DNA from: Pseudalkalibacillus sp052246725
GTDB lineage: Bacteria > Bacillota > Bacilli > Bacillales > Fictibacillaceae
Length of the DNA stretch: 64,000 nucleotides
NCBI GenBank assembly: GCA_052246725.1
Contig: JBQQCL010000011.1
Strand: one strand, 5' to 3'
Under the pieces are notes generated by a model. The model was not told where the DNA came from. It was given only the letters and a program-made list of their open reading frames with translations, and made no database searches. The number at the start of each line of letters is the position of its first letter. Within the stretch, counting starts at the first letter, position 1. A program made the translations under genes and the position numbers. Below are positions 24,587 through 33,219 of this stretch, piece after piece.

Positions 24587-25780
24587 ATGGCGGATTGGTA
24601 CAATACAACGGTCGATTACGTAACCGATTTCAACCTTTGGATTGATGTCGGTATTGCTATAGCGATTTTCATTGCATTTGTCATCTTTAGAAAACTATTT
24701 ACAAAATATATTTTCAGATTGATTTCTAGATTGACTGATAAATCATCAACTAAGGTCCTTCATAAAATATTAATGGCTTTTGAAAAACCTTTGAATGCGT
24801 TTTTCATTTTTTTAGGACTCTATCTTGCTTATGAATCACTGGACATGCGTACAGAGGATGTTCACTTGCCTCTTAGGCTGTTCCGGACTTCGGTCATCAT
24901 TCTCGTAACATGGGGATTGATTAACCTTTCGTCATCGTCTTCCATCCTTTTCAGGAGCATCCACAGGCGGTTGGATCTGCAAATGGACCAGATCCTGATT
25001 CCTTTTTTCTCCAGGGTATTGAAGGTCGTGATTGGTGCAATTGCAATCAGTGTGTTGGCACAGGAATGGGGATATAACGTCAATGGATTCGTTGCCGGTC
25101 TGGGGATCGGGGGACTAGCATTTGCTTTTGCGGCGAAGGAAGCCTTGGGAAATCTATTTGGCGGAGTCGTCATCATTATGGAACGACCGTTTTCTATTGG
25201 TGACTGGATACAAACACCGTCTGTCGAAGGCATTGTCGAAGATATCGGATTCCGGAGCACGCAAGTCCGAACTTTTGCTGATGCTCATGTCACAGTACCT
25301 AACGCTAATATCGCCAATGAGCCGATAACGAACTGGACACGGATGAGAAAGCGTAGGATTTCTTTCAACCTGGGAGTCGAATACACGACACCGAAGGAAA
25401 AACTTGAAAAAGTTGTTGAAAGAATCAGGAATTTGCTGAAAGAGCATGAAGAAGTCCACCCAGAATTGATCATCGTCAACTTCGATAACTACAACAGTAG
25501 CAGTCTTGACATCATGATCTATTTCTTTACAAAAACGACTGCATGGATCAACTTCCTGGATGTAAAGCAGGATATCAACCTCCGTATCATGGAAATTCTT
25601 GATGAAGAAGGTGTCTCTGTCGCATTTCCTAGCAGAAGCATCTATATGGAAAATACACACCAGCAGATGCATCCTGTTCGTGACGAACCACAAGACCCTG
25701 GCTCTACTACTGCACCTGGTGGTAATATCGATAAAAGAGCAGACGGTAGTCGAGGACATGGGAATGAGGATGGAGAATGA
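24587..25780 (+). CDS. MscS-family mechanosensitive ion channel
   Basis: A 397-residue membrane protein with four or five helices in the N-terminal half. The pore-lining TM3 and beta domain follow: AGLGIGGLAFAFAAKEALGNLFGGVVIIMERPFSIGDWI (about residues 166-204), typical of the MscS core. The beta domain contains VEDIGFRSTQVRTFADAHVTVPNANIANEPITNW. The C-terminal tail (about 30 residues) is acidic and disordered. It releases solutes under sudden osmotic downshift. Start ATG 24587 follows AAGGGG. Confidence 0.9.
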   Translation: MADWYNTTVDYVTDFNLWIDVGIAIAIFIAFVIFRKLFTKYIFRLISRLTDKSSTKVLHKILMAFEKPLNAFFIFLGLYLAYESLDMRTEDVHLPLRLFRTSVIILVTWGLINLSSSSSILFRSIHRRLDLQMDQILIPFFSRVLKVVIGAIAISVLAQEWGYNVNGFVAGLGIGGLAFAFAAKEALGNLFGGVVIIMERPFSIGDWIQTPSVEGIVEDIGFRSTQVRTFADAHVTVPNANIANEPITNWTRMRKRRISFNLGVEYTTPKEKLEKVVERIRNLLKEHEEVHPELIIVNFDNYNSSSLDIMIYFFTKTTAWINFLDVKQDINLRIMEILDEEGVSVAFPSRSIYMENTHQQMHPVRDEPQDPGSTTAPGGNIDKRADGSRGHGNEDGE

Positions 25781-25861
25781 ACCCTACGCAAGAAACCTCC
25801 AGAACTCTGAATTATTAAAAGAACTTCCTTTCAAACCTATCACGGGTCATTGAAGTCATGA

Positions 25862-25895
25862 AAAGAGGCTGACCGAAACGGCAGCCTCTTTTTCT
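25862..25895. terminator. Bidirectional terminator between mscS-like and DUF2188 genes
   Basis: Strong stem AAGAGGCTG/CAGCCTCTT with loop ACCGAAACGG, then TTTCT on plus and a matching A/T pattern on minus. Confidence 0.85.
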
Positions 25896-25901
25896 ATGTC
25901 T

Positions 25902-26120
25902 TCAACCATTTGTCGAATATTTGCTTACATCTTCTACTTCACCATTTTGGCGATGTATGACCACCTGACTCGGCCTTGATGCATCAGCGAGGTCCTGCGC
26001 CTCCTGGTAGGCGGTTTCTTTCGTATCAAACGTTTTCTCCGGCCGGTCACGTCCCTCGACTTTTATTTCCCAACGATTGTTATCTTCATTCGGTAAAATG
26101 TGATAGATTTTATCTCCCAT
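25902..26120 (-). CDS. DUF2188 small protein
   Basis: A 72-residue cytoplasmic protein of DUF2188. The family pattern is clear in ILPNEDNNRWEIKVEGRDRPEKTFDTKETAYQEAQDLA, followed by VVIHRQNGEVEDVSKY. The function is unknown. Start ATG 26120 follows AAAGGAGGGAATAAG; the frame extends eleven codons upstream through the ribosome site, which is not credible. Confidence 0.8.
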   Translation of the reverse strand: MGDKIYHILPNEDNNRWEIKVEGRDRPEKTFDTKETAYQEAQDLADASRPSQVVIHRQNGEVEDVSKYSTNG

Positions 26121-26239
26121 CCTTATTCCCTCCTTTGGACTTATTTTGTACAAACACTTCCCCTTCTCTTAAGTTTTTACACATTGAAACTGATTAAGTC
26201 AGGCATTCTGGGAAAACTAAGGAGACGGAGGTGATCATA

Positions 26240-26362
26240 TTGAAGAAAAAGAAAAAGGATCCGACGACGATTGGGCTTCCTTCCTCCCAGCCTGAAGGAC
26301 AAGGAACTGGCTATGAAAAAGGACCATCTGTCGATTCATCAAGAAAGAAAACAAAGAAATAA
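26240..26362 (+). CDS. YuzL-like small basic protein
   Basis: A 40-residue protein starting at TTG 26240, five bases after the near-perfect ribosome site GGAGGTGAT. Composition is highly basic at both ends (MKKKKKDPTT and SSRKKTKK), with a Gly/Ser/Pro middle containing EGQGTGY. This layout matches the YuzL family and resembles small acid-soluble spore proteins such as SspO (which also have GQGxGY). Spore expression is inferred only. The stop codon TAA is embedded in a terminator hairpin (26360-26392). It is shorter than usual ORF cut-offs and easily missed. Confidence 0.7.
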   Translation: MKKKKKDPTTIGLPSSQPEGQGTGYEKGPSVDSSRKKTKK

Positions 26363-26392
26363 AGAAAGCTTGGCTTTGCCAAGCTTTCTTTA
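26360..26392. terminator. Terminator hairpin derived from a short repeat
   Basis: The 15-bp stem TAAAGAAAGCTTGGC/GCCAAGCTTTCTTTA is perfect, with loop TTT. Its arms have the TAAAGAAA ... TTTCTTTA ends and the CTTGGC/GCCAAG core of the short repeat, so it looks like an internally deleted copy now serving as a bidirectional terminator. Confidence 0.75.
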
Positions 26393-26393
26393 T

Positions 26394-26582
26394 TTATGTC
26401 AGATTGTCATAATACTGGTCGATCATTTTTTCGATTTCATCTTCATTGGGCTTATCCCCTGTGAAATCAAAGGGAAGCTCTTGCTTGAACGTTCCGCCTT
26501 CATACACATGGACCGCGCCGTTTTGATGAGACACACTATACTCGATTTCAAATGTATAAGCACCTCGTTGAATGGCACCCAT
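26394..26582 (-). CDS. Small hypothetical protein, DUF5370/YbxH-like
   Basis: A 62-residue protein (MGAIQRGAYTFEIEYSV...), resembling the small Bacillus YbxH family (DUF5370): a beta-rich start, then EGGTFKQELPFDF and an acidic helix (PNEDEIEKMIDQYY). Start ATG 26582 is preceded by GAGGAGGTTGATTCT; the longer frame has no separate ribosome site. It precedes no operon partner; ung ends 40 bases upstream on the same strand. The function is unknown. Confidence 0.65.
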   Translation of the reverse strand: MGAIQRGAYTFEIEYSVSHQNGAVHVYEGGTFKQELPFDFTGDKPNEDEIEKMIDQYYDNLT

Positions 26583-26621
26583 AGAATCAACCTCCTCTGT
26601 TCTCATCTAGTATGGACAGAT

Positions 26622-27308
26622 TCAGTCGGTTTCATTTATGTGAGGAATTTGCCAATCGATGTCCTCGATTCCATTTTCACGCAGAAAATTGTTGATTCTT
26701 GAAAATGGACGGCTTCCGAAAAATCCCTTATTTGCTGAAAAAGGACTCGGATGGGGTGACTTGATAATCAAATGATGATCATTCGTTATGAGCTCTTCTT
26801 TTTGCTGAGCGTGTTTTCCCCACAATAAGAACACCAAAGGTTTTTCCCGTTCATTCAATGTACGGATGACAGCGTTTGTGAAATGCTCCCAGCCAAGCCC
26901 TTTATGGGAGTTCGGTTGCTTGTGCCGGACAGTAAGAACGGTATTCAACATCAATACCCCTTGTTCAGCCCAGTGGATTAGCGACCCATGATTCGGTGGT
27001 TCACAGCCGATGTCTTGTTTCAACTCTTTATAGATATTTTGCAGTGATGGCGGTTGTCGGACACCAGGTTGAACTGAAAAACTCAATCCATGGGCTTGCC
27101 CTGGTCCATGATAAGGATCCTGTCCGATTAAAACGACCTTCGCTTTATCATAAGGAGTAAAATGGAGGGCATTGAAAATATCATACATGTCCGGATAAAC
27201 GTGACCGGATGCGTATTCTGTCTTCAGTCGATCGCGCAGCTCCAAATAATAGTCTTTTTGAAATTCCTCTTCAAGTACGTCAGACCAATCGTTCTTCAGA
27301 ATTTCCAT
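26622..27308 (-). CDS. ung: Uracil-DNA glycosylase (family 1)
   Basis: A 228-residue DNA repair enzyme that removes uracil from DNA. The water-activating loop GQDPYHGPGQAHGL has Asp64, the uracil-binding PPSLQNIYKEL is present, and the leucine-intercalation loop is HPSPFS near residue 188. It acts in the nucleoid as the first step of base excision repair. Length and motifs are standard for Bacillus Ung. Confidence 0.97.
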   Translation of the reverse strand: MEILKNDWSDVLEEEFQKDYYLELRDRLKTEYASGHVYPDMYDIFNALHFTPYDKAKVVLIGQDPYHGPGQAHGLSFSVQPGVRQPPSLQNIYKELKQDIGCEPPNHGSLIHWAEQGVLMLNTVLTVRHKQPNSHKGLGWEHFTNAVIRTLNEREKPLVFLLWGKHAQQKEELITNDHHLIIKSPHPSPFSANKGFFGSRPFSRINNFLRENGIEDIDWQIPHINETD

Positions 27309-27343
27309 TTGTTATTCACCCATTTTTATAAGATTGCTAGATA

Positions 27344-27643
27344 AAAAAAGTATAGCACACGAAAAACGTCTCTTTCGAATAGGAAACTCTTTTGAAAATA
27401 CTTCCTTTCCAAGTACGTTGGTTACCGCAGCTCTTTGTTGTTTTAAGGAGGAACTGGTTCGGACAGTGATTTGCTATTTCCTCTTCTTCCTGACCAAAGT
27501 TGCCTTGAGTTCGGACAGAATTTCATCTTTTTCTCCTTCTCCAGTTCATTTTGTCTAAAGATATTTTCAATTCGCGGTTTTATGACACGGTTCTAATTAT
27601 TTCCCCGAGAATAGTTGACAGATATTGACGACAAATTTCACTT
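27344..27643. other. Intergenic region with two 52-bp hairpin units
   Basis: The gap between ung and the flavin reductase gene has no credible gene. It contains two 52-bp units (27458-27509, 27510-27561) of the TTCGGACAG repeat described separately; the first lacks a good CTGTCCGAA arm. Confidence 0.5.
27458..27561. repeat. 52-bp TTCGGACAG repeat, two units
   Basis: Two units of the same 52-bp period as the array at 38012-38219: TTCGGACAG starts at 27458 and 27510, each followed by a pyrimidine-rich stretch (TTTCCTCTTCTTCC). Confidence 0.75.
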
Positions 27644-28261
27644 CTAGACCATGAACTTTTTGATCAGACTGCTTGCATCAGCACGTAAATATCGCGATCG
27701 CCCTAGGTAGAGGGGGATTTCCAGCTTCTCAAAATCAGGAAGCCCCTTTTCATTGAACAGTGCGTCGTCCCTATAAAATTGTGTGATATCAGCGACAAAC
27801 CAGTCATGATCGCCGTAGCGGTTCACATCAATGGTCTCACACTCATACGCAACATATGCATCTTTCAAAATCGGTGCATCCGTTGTCCTCCCACGGTCGA
27901 ATGCCATACTTCCCAGCTCAAACTTATTCTTTTCGCTTCCCGAATAGGTTCCTGATTGCTGGATGAATTCAGCTTTTTCAAAGGGTAAAAAGTTGATCGC
28001 AAATGATCCGGCACCTTTTACAAGATGGTATGTATGCCTTTCCCTTCCGATTGCAACGCCATACATGGGTGGATCATAAGATATGTATGAGTGCCAACCG
28101 GCAGCCATCACATTATCTTCCTCCTCAAACGATACGGTTACGATGGCGACCATCCCCGGGTAGCTATGCATAACCATTTTGTCTGTCGGTTTTCTCAAAA
28201 AATCAGCCCCTAGCTCGACATTTTTTCCTCCATTATCCCATGAATCCGTTTTCTTTGTCAT
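27644..28261 (-). CDS. Flavin reductase-like FMN-binding protein
   Basis: A 205-residue protein of the flavin reductase/RutF-like split-barrel family: ADFLRKPTDKMVMHSYPGMVAIVTVS, then AAGWHSYISYDPPMYGVAIGRERHTYHLV (about residues 53-81), the FMN-binding segment. It would use NAD(P)H to reduce free or bound flavin for other enzymes. The start chosen is ATG 28261; no strong ribosome site is present and the longer frame to 28357 would be hydrophobic and overlap the divergent gene. Only 57 bases separate it from the divergent Eis-like gene, so the two promoters overlap. Confidence 0.8.
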   Translation of the reverse strand: MTKKTDSWDNGGKNVELGADFLRKPTDKMVMHSYPGMVAIVTVSFEEEDNVMAAGWHSYISYDPPMYGVAIGRERHTYHLVKGAGSFAINFLPFEKAEFIQQSGTYSGSEKNKFELGSMAFDRGRTTDAPILKDAYVAYECETIDVNRYGDHDWFVADITQFYRDDALFNEKGLPDFEKLEIPLYLGRSRYLRADASSLIKKFMV

Positions 28262-28318
28262 ATTCAAGTTTGCTATAATAAAAGACAGTCGTATTGGAAG
28301 AATCAGGAGGATGAAGAA

Positions 28319-29569
28319 ATGGAAATCAAAAAAATACCTATAGAAGATATTGCGCAATTCATCTCAATCGTCAGCCGTGCTTATACAGGAATGAAACTAG
28401 TTTCGGGAGACGATCTCGAAAAAACAACAGATAGATTCATAGACATTCAAGAAAATGATGATTCAGCTTCCTTGTATGGGGCTTATCAATCTGGGAAACT
28501 CGTCGGTGGCATGCAGTTTCATGATTTCGAAATGTTGTTTCATGAGCAAAAAATCCCTGTCGGTGGAATCGGTATGGTAGCTGTCGATCTATTACATAAA
28601 AAAGAGGGCGTAGCAAAGGCTCTCCTCGAACATTTCCACCAGCACTACCAGGATCGCGGAACATATTTTACTGCACTCTACCCATTCCGGCCGGACTTTT
28701 ATAAGCAAATGGGGTATGGATATGGAACGAAAATGAACCGCTATCGTGTCCAACCGGATCACCTGCCGAAAGGACCCTCAAAAGTGCACATCGCCTACCT
28801 TACACAGGGTGATACAGAGAGAATTATAGATTTCTATAATAAAATAGCTATTCGTACACATGGCCTGATGATGAGGACTGTTAAAGGTTTCTCACGACCA
28901 ATGAAACAGCCGGGTAACTACACGATCGGTTATGTAAAAGATGGTGAGGTAAAGGGGTATGCGGGATTTTCCTTCAAATCCAACCCTGACGACACCTTCT
29001 TACAAAATGACATCATCGTTCATGAAATGCTATACGAGGATCAGGAAGTCCTTTCAGAAATGCTTACCTTCTTCCATTCACAACAGGATCAGATCCGCTC
29101 GATTTATTTTGATACACAGGATGAGCATTTCCATCATGTATTAACAGATCCAAGTAACGGTACAGGTCACCTCATCCCGCATATTTACCATGAAAGCAAT
29201 ACACAAGGGGTCGGGTTGATGTATAGGATCCTTGATACTGAAGCCTTTTTGAAACAAGTGTCAGATCACAACTTCAACAACGTAACAATATCCTTGAACG
29301 TCACAGTCCAGGATTCGTTTGTGCCAGGCAATGCGCGTAAGGTCCATCTTCATGCCCAAAATGGCAGTCTCACGTTCACTGATGAGAAGAAAGCCGACGT
29401 AGAAATCAAACTGGATATTTCTGATTTTTCATCGGTTGTGATGGGTGTTGTTCCATTCGAAGCTTTATATACCTATGGGAAAGCTTCCATTTCTAATACA
29501 GAATATCTACACACCGTCACCGATCTTTTCAGTGCACGGAAAAAACCAATCTGCCTCAATCGTTTTTAA
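28319..29569 (+). CDS. Eis-like GNAT N-acetyltransferase
   Basis: A 416-residue protein with the Eis architecture: an N-terminal GNAT domain (acetyl-CoA loop region VDLLHKKEGVAKALLEHF near residues 88-105), a second GNAT-like domain and a C-terminal sterol-carrier-protein-like domain. YPFRPDFYKQMGYGYG is a typical Eis motif. It acetylates amines in the cytoplasm; mycobacterial Eis modifies aminoglycosides, but the Bacillus homologues' substrates are unknown. Start ATG 28319 with AGGAGGATGAAGAA. It is divergent from the flavin reductase gene. Confidence 0.88.
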   Translation: MEIKKIPIEDIAQFISIVSRAYTGMKLVSGDDLEKTTDRFIDIQENDDSASLYGAYQSGKLVGGMQFHDFEMLFHEQKIPVGGIGMVAVDLLHKKEGVAKALLEHFHQHYQDRGTYFTALYPFRPDFYKQMGYGYGTKMNRYRVQPDHLPKGPSKVHIAYLTQGDTERIIDFYNKIAIRTHGLMMRTVKGFSRPMKQPGNYTIGYVKDGEVKGYAGFSFKSNPDDTFLQNDIIVHEMLYEDQEVLSEMLTFFHSQQDQIRSIYFDTQDEHFHHVLTDPSNGTGHLIPHIYHESNTQGVGLMYRILDTEAFLKQVSDHNFNNVTISLNVTVQDSFVPGNARKVHLHAQNGSLTFTDEKKADVEIKLDISDFSSVVMGVVPFEALYTYGKASISNTEYLHTVTDLFSARKKPICLNRF

Positions 29570-29641
29570 AAATTTCCTTGCCAAAAAGCCCAAATCTTGG
29601 TGGAGTTAAGCCTTGCGCTGTGGAATAAAGGAGGAATCGTC

Positions 29642-30882
29642 ATGAACAGGACATACGTAACAAAACTAATGAACCTTGCTGAAGTCACGCTGAAGACCGG
29701 TCTAAACCTGCAAAAAAATCAGATCCTTCATATCAATGCCGATTTGGACGCTGCACCTTTCGTCCGGAAAGTGACAGAAGCTGCCTACAAAAAGGGGGCA
29801 CGACATGTTTATATCAATTGGATTGATCAGGAAACCTCAAAGCTGAAAATTCAGTATGCGCCTGAAGAAAGTCTGACTGAATTCCCAGAATGGAGTACGA
29901 AACGTTCAGAAGAGCTGATTCGACAGAAAGCGGCATTCCTATCCATCCGCAGTCCCCAACCGGAGGCGTTCTCAGATCTTGATCCTGACCGGGTCAGTGC
30001 AGTCATGAAAGCGTCTGCTCTCGAGATGAAACAAATCCATCAGCAAGAAAAACCGGAATAATCACATTTTGTATTGTCTGCGTTCCCAATGAAAAATGGG
30101 CTGGGAAAGTTTATCCGGATCGAAGTCCAGAAGAAGCCCTGGGCATGCTTTGGAAAGCGGTTTTTGATATGACTCGTGTGGATTGTGATGACCCGATCGA
30201 GCAATGGAAAGGGCATATCGGCTTCTTACTTTCAAAAGTGGATGAACTGAACACGATGCGGTTCCAGAAGCTCCATTTAGAGGCTCCGGGTACAGATCTA
30301 ATCATTGAACTACCGGATAGACATTTATGGGTAGGTGGTGGTGCTACAACACAAGAAGGCCTTTTCTTCACACCGAACCTTCCGACCTAAGAGGTATTCA
30401 CAGCACCTAAAAGAGATGGTGTGAATGGTACAGTGAGAAGCACGATGCCGCTGGTTTATGGCAGTACAGCTATTGAAGACATTATACTTACTTTTAAAGA
30501 TGGCAAAATCATCGAAATGAGTGCCTCAAAGGGTCTGGAAACGCTGAAACGTCTGATCGATAGTGATGACGGTTCACACTATCTAGGGGAGGTTGCACTT
30601 GTTCCGGAGGACTCTCCGATTGCGGAAGAAGATACGATCTTTTACAATACATTGTTCGATGAAAATGCTTCATGTCACTTGGCGATCGGGGCAGCGTATC
30701 CTCTCTGTGTAGAGGACGGGACGAACATGACAAGTGAAGAGCTGAATCAGGCTGGGTTGAACACGAGTATAACGCATATCGATTTCATGATCGGTTCGTC
30801 TGAAATGAACATTGACGGAATCCATTGGGATGGACGGCGTGAACCAGTGTTCCAAAACGGCTGTTGGGTCAAGAAAGAATAA
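29642..30882 (+). pseudogene. ampS: Aminopeptidase of the M29 (AmpS) family, broken by frameshift and nonsense codon
   Basis: Three pieces line up as one M29 metallo-aminopeptidase of about 413 residues. Piece 1 (29642-30061) starts after AAAGGAGGAATCGTC and ends early. From about 30046, adding one base to the A5 run restores QQEKTGIITFCIVCVPNEKW, continuing in the frame at 30145-30387. The second frame then meets TAA at 30388-30390, where homologues have Glu, and continues to 30882 with EVFTAPKRDGVNG and GENA..HLAIG-type motifs. Two lesions in one gene make a real pseudogene more likely than read errors. The intact enzyme would trim N-terminal residues using Zn/Co. The neighbours (GNAT genes) are intact. 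Confidence 0.82.
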
Positions 30883-30909
30883 TTGCATTTTTCATTAGGG
30901 GGTAAAACG

Positions 30910-31470
30910 ATGATTGCAAAGTCAATCCGTAAAGGAGAACGTGTCTATTTAGGGCGTTTTAAAGAAGAAGATCTGGATAAGGTGTCCGATTGGTACCATG
31001 ACGATGAATATATGCGCTGCATGGATGCTACACCAAGCTTTCCATTGCTGCAACGTGATTTCAAGGAATGGGTCGAGCTTAAGCCGCGGGACCAGAAATC
31101 ATTCCTATTCGCTATCCGTATGATAGAAGATGATAGGGTCGTCGGCTGGGTCGATTTAGACGGGATCCTTTGGGCACATCGGAATACCTGGCTCGCGATC
31201 GGCATAGGCGATAAGGAGGTTTGGAATCAAGGGCTTGGATATGAAACGATGGAGCTTGTATTGAATTTTGCGTTTTATGAATTGAACCTGCATCGTGTCC
31301 AATTGACTGTCTTCAGTTATAACAAACGTGCGATCAAGTTGTACGAACGCCTCGGTTTCAAATATGAAGGCGCTCAACGCGAGTTCCTGCAGCGTGACGG
31401 GGAACGGCATGACATGTTAATGTATGGCATATTAAGTCACGAATGGACCGACAAACGTAAAAACCAATGA
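30910..31470 (+). CDS. RimJ/RimL-type GNAT N-acetyltransferase
   Basis: A 186-residue acetyltransferase with the GNAT core of the RimL/SpeG group: an N-terminal GERVYLGRFKEEDLDKVSDWYHDDEYMRCMD, the acetyl-CoA loop EVWNQGLGYETMELVLNFAF near residues 103-122, then LHRVQLTVFSYNKRAIKLYERLGFKYEG. It acetylates an amine or a protein N-terminus in the cytoplasm. Start ATG 30910 follows AGGGGGTAAAACG. The longer frame lacks a ribosome site. Confidence 0.88.
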   Translation: MIAKSIRKGERVYLGRFKEEDLDKVSDWYHDDEYMRCMDATPSFPLLQRDFKEWVELKPRDQKSFLFAIRMIEDDRVVGWVDLDGILWAHRNTWLAIGIGDKEVWNQGLGYETMELVLNFAFYELNLHRVQLTVFSYNKRAIKLYERLGFKYEGAQREFLQRDGERHDMLMYGILSHEWTDKRKNQ

Positions 31471-31474
31471 ATGC

Positions 31475-31536
31475 TTAAAGAAAACCGGTAAAGCCAAGCC
31501 TTTGCGCAGGCTAAGCCTTATACTTTCTTTAAATGC
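31475..31536 (-). repeat. Short repeat SR with internal deletion, copy g
   Basis: The left end TAAAGAAAACCGG and the right end ACTTTCTTTAAATG remain with GCGCAGGCTAAGCC between, but the middle and part of the AT-rich hairpin are missing (62 instead of about 89 bp). It lies just past the acetyltransferase stop. Confidence 0.7.
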
Positions 31537-31540
31537 CAGA

Positions 31541-31570
31541 AAAAACGCCTCTCATAGGCGTTTCTTCTTC
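31541..31570 (+). terminator. Terminator of the RimJ/L-type gene
   Basis: AAACGCC/GGCGTTT stem with TCTCATA loop, then TCTTCTT. Confidence 0.7.
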
Positions 31571-31658
31571 GTTTCTTGATGATAAGTTGTTATAATCGTA
31601 AAAAGTAATCCTATCGGAATGGATAGATGAGATTCGGGAATCGTAGGAGGGTTTTGCT

Positions 31659-32006
31659 TTGGATCCAATTGATACTTCAAAGGTACAGCCAATTATCGAG
31701 CGTTTTGTCGGAGAAGATGTATACATACATCTAGAAACGACCAACGGTGCTTATGCGTCGCATTTCAACGAAAAGGTATTTTCAGCTGGTGCTTATATCC
31801 GCAACGGGAAGATCAACTACACTCGAGGAAAAATAACCGGAGAAGGCCCTTACCGTGTCGGACTGAAAATGGACCTCGGATGGGTCTATGCTGAAGGGCT
31901 TACCCATTGGGAGCTTGACGCCAAAAACCGCCTGTTGATGGCGGGCCATGATATGGACGGGAAACTCGCCGTAGCACTTCAAATCAGCGAGACACCGTTT
32001 GAATAG
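31659..32006 (+). CDS. yojF: YojF family protein (DUF1806)
   Basis: A 115-residue cytoplasmic protein with the YojF pattern: VYIHLETTNGAYASHFNEK, AYIRNGKINYTRGKI and GPYRVGLKMDLGWVYAEGLTH. In Bacillus this gene sits just upstream of bshB2, as here (15 bases between them), and it may assist that step of bacillithiol biosynthesis; its function is unknown. The start is TTG 31659 after TAGGAGGG. Confidence 0.92.
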   Translation: MDPIDTSKVQPIIERFVGEDVYIHLETTNGAYASHFNEKVFSAGAYIRNGKINYTRGKITGEGPYRVGLKMDLGWVYAEGLTHWELDAKNRLLMAGHDMDGKLAVALQISETPFE

Positions 32007-32021
32007 AAAGGAGCCGGACCT

Positions 32022-32684
32022 ATGGAAAAACAAGTACTTGTGATCTTCCCTCACCCGGATGATGAAGCTTTCGGCGTTTCTGGGTCGATTGCGATGCATA
32101 TCGAAAATGGAACACCTGTCACGTATATGTGCTTAACACTGGGTGAAATGGGAAGGAATATGGGTAACCCTCCATTTGCAAATCGGGAATCCTTATCCGA
32201 ATTTCGGAAGATGGAACTCCAAGAAGCCTGCAATGTTCTTGGGATACGCGATTTACGTATGATGGGCTTACGAGATAAGACGATTGAGTTTGAAGATCCT
32301 GAATGGCTTGCGGTTGAATTCACGGAGGTCATAGATGAGCTCGATCCTTCACTCATCATCACTTTCTATCCTGGGTTCAGTGTCCATCCTGATCATGAAG
32401 CCTGTGGAGAGGCTGTCACCAAAGCAGTAAAACGGCTGCCTGCATCGAAACGCCCTCGCGTCGAATGTGTCGCTTTTTCTAATGATTGTGTCGAAAAGCT
32501 CGGCGAACCTGATGTCATCAGGGATGTAAGCAGCGTTCAAGATAAAAAGATCGCGACGATTGAAGCACACAAAAGTCAAACAGCTGGCCTCATGGCTGGT
32601 ATGAAAAAAAGACTTCAAGCCAATGAAGAAGAACTGATGAACTGGATCAAGTATGAACGGTTCTGGACATACAAATTTGATTAA
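32022..32684 (+). CDS. bshB2: Bacillithiol biosynthesis deacetylase BshB2
   Basis: A 220-residue zinc-dependent LmbE-type deacetylase. The zinc motif PHPDDE is at residues 10-15 and the third ligand is in HPDHEACGEAV. It removes acetate from GlcNAc-malate to give GlcN-malate, the second step of bacillithiol synthesis, in the cytoplasm. Its upstream partner YojF is in the same operon. Other bsh genes (bshA, bshC) are not in the window. Confidence 0.94.
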   Translation: MEKQVLVIFPHPDDEAFGVSGSIAMHIENGTPVTYMCLTLGEMGRNMGNPPFANRESLSEFRKMELQEACNVLGIRDLRMMGLRDKTIEFEDPEWLAVEFTEVIDELDPSLIITFYPGFSVHPDHEACGEAVTKAVKRLPASKRPRVECVAFSNDCVEKLGEPDVIRDVSSVQDKKIATIEAHKSQTAGLMAGMKKRLQANEEELMNWIKYERFWTYKFD

Positions 32685-32686
32685 GA

Positions 32687-32716
32687 AAAGAGGTGACACG
32701 GACGTCACCTCTTTGT
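32687..32716 (+). terminator. Terminator of the yojF-bshB2 operon
   Basis: AGAGGTGAC/GTCACCTCT perfect stem, followed by TTGTTCGTTT, just after the bshB2 stop. Confidence 0.8.
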
Positions 32717-32744
32717 TCGTTTGGTAGAAAAGTCTTTTGATAAT

Positions 32745-33196
32745 GCTGTTTTCGCAAACTTTATTGCTCTTGCACTTAAAGAAAGTATAAAATACTTTCT
32801 TCAGTATAAGGGCAACTAGGCTCGACCTACAAAAGGCTTGGTCTCGCCAAGTTTTCTTTAAAAGTCGTTGAGTTCCGCTCCAGGAGGCTCGCTTTCCCGC
32901 GGGGCGTGCGGTGATCCCACTCGTCGCCTTGCGACCTCAGGAGACTCCTTTTCAAGGAAGCATTTGTGCTCCTGCGTCTACAAGAAAGTCCTGTCGAAGC
33001 GAGCTTTCTCGTCGCATGCCTTGCGAGGAGATTATTCAGGTAGTAGGCACGCTGATCAGGGAAAGCTTCGGCAGCGTTACATCGCACGAAGAAAATGCGA
33101 TTTTCATTTTCGAGGAGTCTCGCACCTTGCTCTCCTATCAACTTTCACAGTTTTAAAAATGACTCAAAAGCAACAATCTTTTAGAAAAGAGTCTTT
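32745..33196 (+). repeat. Long repeat LR, copy E (with SR insert and a reduced 60-bp module)
   Basis: Contains the nested 88-bp short repeat (32773-32860). The module region lacks the CCGCAGGACA junction seen in B and D (CTGATCAGGGAAAGC), and a few bases differ in the core (CAGGAGGCTCGC, TTCCCGCGGGG). The copy ends in AAAGAGTCTTT. Confidence 0.85.
32773..32860 (+). repeat. Short repeat SR nested in LR copy E
   Basis: 88 bp, one base shorter than the copies in B, C and F (CAACTAGGCTC). It sits at the same site between CTTG and AAAGTCG. Confidence 0.85.
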
Positions 33197-33219
33197 GATA
33201 AAGAGTTTTCTTCCTTCAT

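Noticed and set aside
26271..26702. 143-codon plus-strand ORF spanning the YuzL-like gene, the terminator and the antisense of two genes
   Set aside because: It runs through a terminator and antisense to ung and the YbxH-like gene, with no ribosome site or family match.
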